Assembly (NCBI GenBank): GCA_001275005.1
Contig: JWZX01001041.1
Coordinates: forward strand, 1-17,511
Direction: 5' to 3'
DNA: 17,511 nt
From: Chrysochromulina tobinii
Lineage: Eukaryota; Haptophyta; Prymnesiales; Chrysochromulinaceae
Part shown: piece after piece, positions 15,868-17,511 of the stretch
How positions within the stretch are numbered: position 1 is the stretch's first letter
How the letters are laid out: each line of letters begins with the position of its first letter
The notes under the pieces: model-generated
Databases searched by the model: none
What the model was told of the DNA's origin: nothing
The model's input: only the letters and a program-made list of their open reading frames with translations
Position numbers and translations under genes: made by a program

Positions 15868-16821
15868 TCACGTAGGCACCTGGCCGCAAGCAGGGATCGC
15901 GGGCGGCGGCGGCGGCATGAGCTCGGCCGGACTGCTGTTGCAACACTGTGCGGACTGCTGTTGCTGCTGCGAGTCGAGCGCCGAAGAGGCTGCCCAACAC
16001 TCGGGCGCACCTACAGCCTTCGCCGCCTCGCCGCCTCGCTGCTGCAGCAAGTTGAACTGACGCTCCGTCTCCTCGACGAGCTCTCCGAGGGTCTCACAGC
16101 GGTAAAACGGCAACTCGACGAGCGCGCCAATGTACTCGTTTCGCAGCTGTACGCCCAGCTTTTTCTCGAACTTTTTGAGTATTTTGCTCACGGCCGTGAA
16201 GTTGAGCGCTACGAAGTGTTGGAGGAGCAGCAGCTGGAAGTTGAGCGTAACCAGCGAGTGCTGGCATGCGCAGCGAAACTGCGGCTGCGGCTTGCCCACG
16301 CACTGCGCGCACGACAAACGGGCAGGGTTAGGATGGCCGAGGAGCCGTGCGGCACGTGAGACAGTTGGCCAAGATACTGACTGCGGCACTCGCTGTACTG
16401 GCCGACGTCGCAGTGCAGGTTGGGGCGGCATCTAGAATCAGGTTGGGGGGTGGCGAGGCCATTCGGCGGTGGCAGCGGCGCACCAGCTGGTCGGTGTACT
16501 GGCCCAGCGCGTGCAGCAGGATCACGGCGTCCTCGACGCGATCCATGTAGAAGGTATTGGCCTTCTCGACATAGGGGTCCAGCAGTGCGGTGAAGCCGGC
16601 AGCCACCTCCTCCGGCGGCCGTGAACCTGCGTACGTGTGCGACGGCGATGCCGGTCAGTCGAGGCCTACCGCCGAAGTGAGTTGATTTTGATCACGCGCG
16701 CACCCTGGGCCTCCGCCTCTCGATTGATCGCCTGCTTGAGCAGCTTGTAATCGACCATGTATTCGCTCCATTGAGGCAATCGGGCATCGACCGTGGCGCG
16801 TAGGATCTTGCCAAACTTCAT
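15868..16821 (-). CDS. SPX-domain protein, three exons
   Basis: Reconstructed as exons 16821-16704, 16626-16484 and 16260-15868, giving 217 residues. SPX domains bind inositol pyrophosphates and report phosphate status. The start MKFGKILRATVDARLPQWSE with Y25K26LLKQ is the classic SPX beginning (M-K-F-G-K, then Y-K-x-L-K). Exon 2 gives FTALLDPYVEKANTFYMDRV and a helix to YTDQL. Exon 3 gives FVALNFTAVSKILKKFEKK (K113, K116, K117, K120, K121), the basic helix that with the N-terminal Tyr/Lys forms the phosphate-binding surface. After the SPX part is a ~90-residue tail with QQQQQ and a PPPPP run. With no EXS, RING, VTC or MFS part it resembles stand-alone SPX regulators of phosphate-starvation transcription factors. 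An additional 3' exon is possible. The domain is sure; the exon joins are well supported by frame and homology. Confidence 0.87.
16261..16483 (-). other. SPX gene intron 2 (223 bp)
   Basis: The donor is CTG|GTGCGC at 16483 and the acceptor ATGCCAG ends at 16261, phase 0. The join YTDQL-HSLVTLNF carries the SPX domain from its middle helix into the QHFVALN region without a break. Confidence 0.78.
16627..16703 (-). other. SPX gene intron 1 (77 bp)
   Basis: The donor is CAGG|GTGCGC at 16703 and the acceptor TACGCAG ends at 16627. The phase-1 join gives EAEAQG-SRPPEEV. An alternative donor CG|GTAGGC nearer the acceptor would put exon 2 in the wrong frame. Confidence 0.78.
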
Positions 16822-17172
16822 TTTGCTCCCGGTGGATGCTCTTCGTGGCGCACGTGCGGCGCGGTCTCCGCTCTGAGGACGCCCTCCGCTCAGGATTCGG
16901 GAAGATCCAGTTGGGCCGGATGACTCTCCTCGTCGAAGCGACGAAATGCAATCTCCCCCGTTTTGACGTACAAATGACGAAAATGTTTTTCGATCAATCG
17001 GCAACAGGACACTGATTGCTTGAGTGTTCTGTTACATGTATCCGGATTCCGTGCCAACTCTCAGAACGCGCGAGCTGTTTCAACAATGACCAATGTTAGC
17101 TTGTTTCTAGTAATGCTTTCGTATGGGGTGCCGGGCGGCCCGAAACAATGAGCAACATTCACGCCAAAAAAA

Positions 17173-17222
17173 TGAATGTTGAATGGTGAATGCTGCATTC
17201 AACATTCACCATTCAACATTCA
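17173..17222. repeat. Perfect 20-bp inverted repeat with 10-nt loop
   Basis: Arms 17173-17192 and 17203-17222 are exact reverse complements around a 10-base loop. They are made of GAATG/GTTGAATG-like units and could extrude as a cruciform or fold as a long hairpin if transcribed. Confidence 0.95.
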
Positions 17223-17270
17223 ACATTCGATTCCCCCCCCCCGAATGTTCTTGTATGTTGAATGTTGAAT
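17211..17270. repeat. Second, overlapping 16-bp inverted repeat
   Basis: Arms 17211-17226 and 17255-17270 are perfect reverse complements separated by 28 bases that include a run of ten cytosines. The left arm shares bases with the right arm of the neighbouring inverted repeat, so the two hairpins are mutually exclusive. Confidence 0.92.
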
Positions 17271-17511
17271 TTCGTTACATGTGAACATATGTGTCTTGTC
17301 TTGCAAGTTGTCTTGCACCGAGTGTAAATTGGTTGTCTTTTGTTTCAATTGTTTTGTTTCTTTGAGAGACGACTCGCACGTGGATCATGGTGCCAAGTAA
17401 CAAGAAAAAACCAGATCCTACTCGTCATTCAGTTCCCAAACAGGTGTGGGGTTAGGGCCTTATAAACATGAAAAATAGTAGACCACTCCCCCTTGGGTCA
17501 ACCATTCAGTT

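Larger units (their letters stand above)
16822..17511. other. SPX upstream region; AT-richer right end with no gene seen
   Basis: The first ~180 bp (to about 17004) are GC-rich and likely hold the SPX 5' UTR and core promoter. From about 17005 the base composition turns clearly AT-richer and no long open frame is present on either strand. The stretch contains inverted repeats made of GAATGTT units (17154-17270), a C run at 17233-17242 and T-rich segments at 17310-17362. No P1BS-type phosphate-response site (GNATATNC) was found. Confidence 0.6.

Noticed and set aside
17451-17458. GGTTAGGG, a telomere-like hexamer
   Set aside because: It is a single copy, not a tandem array, so it gives no support for a telomere or interstitial telomeric tract.

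Overview
This looks like nuclear DNA of a GC-rich, gene-dense microalga with a red-lineage secondary plastid, most likely a haptophyte or a close ecological analogue. The evidence is: two chlorophyll a/c (fucoxanthin-type) light-harvesting protein genes; hydrophobic leaders ending in a phenylalanine of the ASAFAP type, as used for import into plastids with four membranes; spliceosomal introns; and purely eukaryotic genes (polyubiquitin, UVRAG/Vps38-like, TBCCD1-like, SPX, MAPK-like kinase). About nine genes in 17.5 kb with few introns argues against a dinoflagellate. All names come from motif reading by eye; no search was run.

Layout, left to right. 1-1804: two tandem FCP-type antenna genes on the minus strand; the left one is cut by the window edge and interrupted by an intron. 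2235-4400: a minus-strand UVRAG/Vps38-like subunit of a class III PI3-kinase complex, carrying an extra SAP-like motif. It shares a 391-bp divergent spacer with a plus-strand two-unit polyubiquitin gene (4792-5253). 5554-7179: a minus-strand plastid-targeted protein with an atypical SDR/NAD(P)-binding fold. 7469-9181: a minus-strand TTI2-like helical-repeat protein. 9666-10511: a minus-strand unrecognised leader-bearing protein, divergent over 205 bp from a plus-strand MAPK-like kinase (10717-12414). 13319-15160: a minus-strand TBCCD1-like protein. 15868-16821: a minus-strand SPX-domain protein in three exons. The last ~500 bp (17005-17511) are AT-richer, have no convincing gene, and hold nested inverted repeats built from a GAATGTT unit.

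These genes do not form one pathway. They are an ordinary stretch of housekeeping, photosynthetic and signalling genes, with no operon, CRISPR array, prophage or obvious autonomous transposon. The points most worth following are: a recurring GTGCGC splice donor in three reconstructed introns; a possible 38-nt mini-intron that would put a 50-residue leader in frame with polyubiquitin; the SAP-like insertion in the UVRAG-like protein; a MAPK-like kinase without a TxY activation motif; a TBCCD1-like protein with an arginine at the TBCC arginine-finger position; and the inverted-repeat cluster at the right end.
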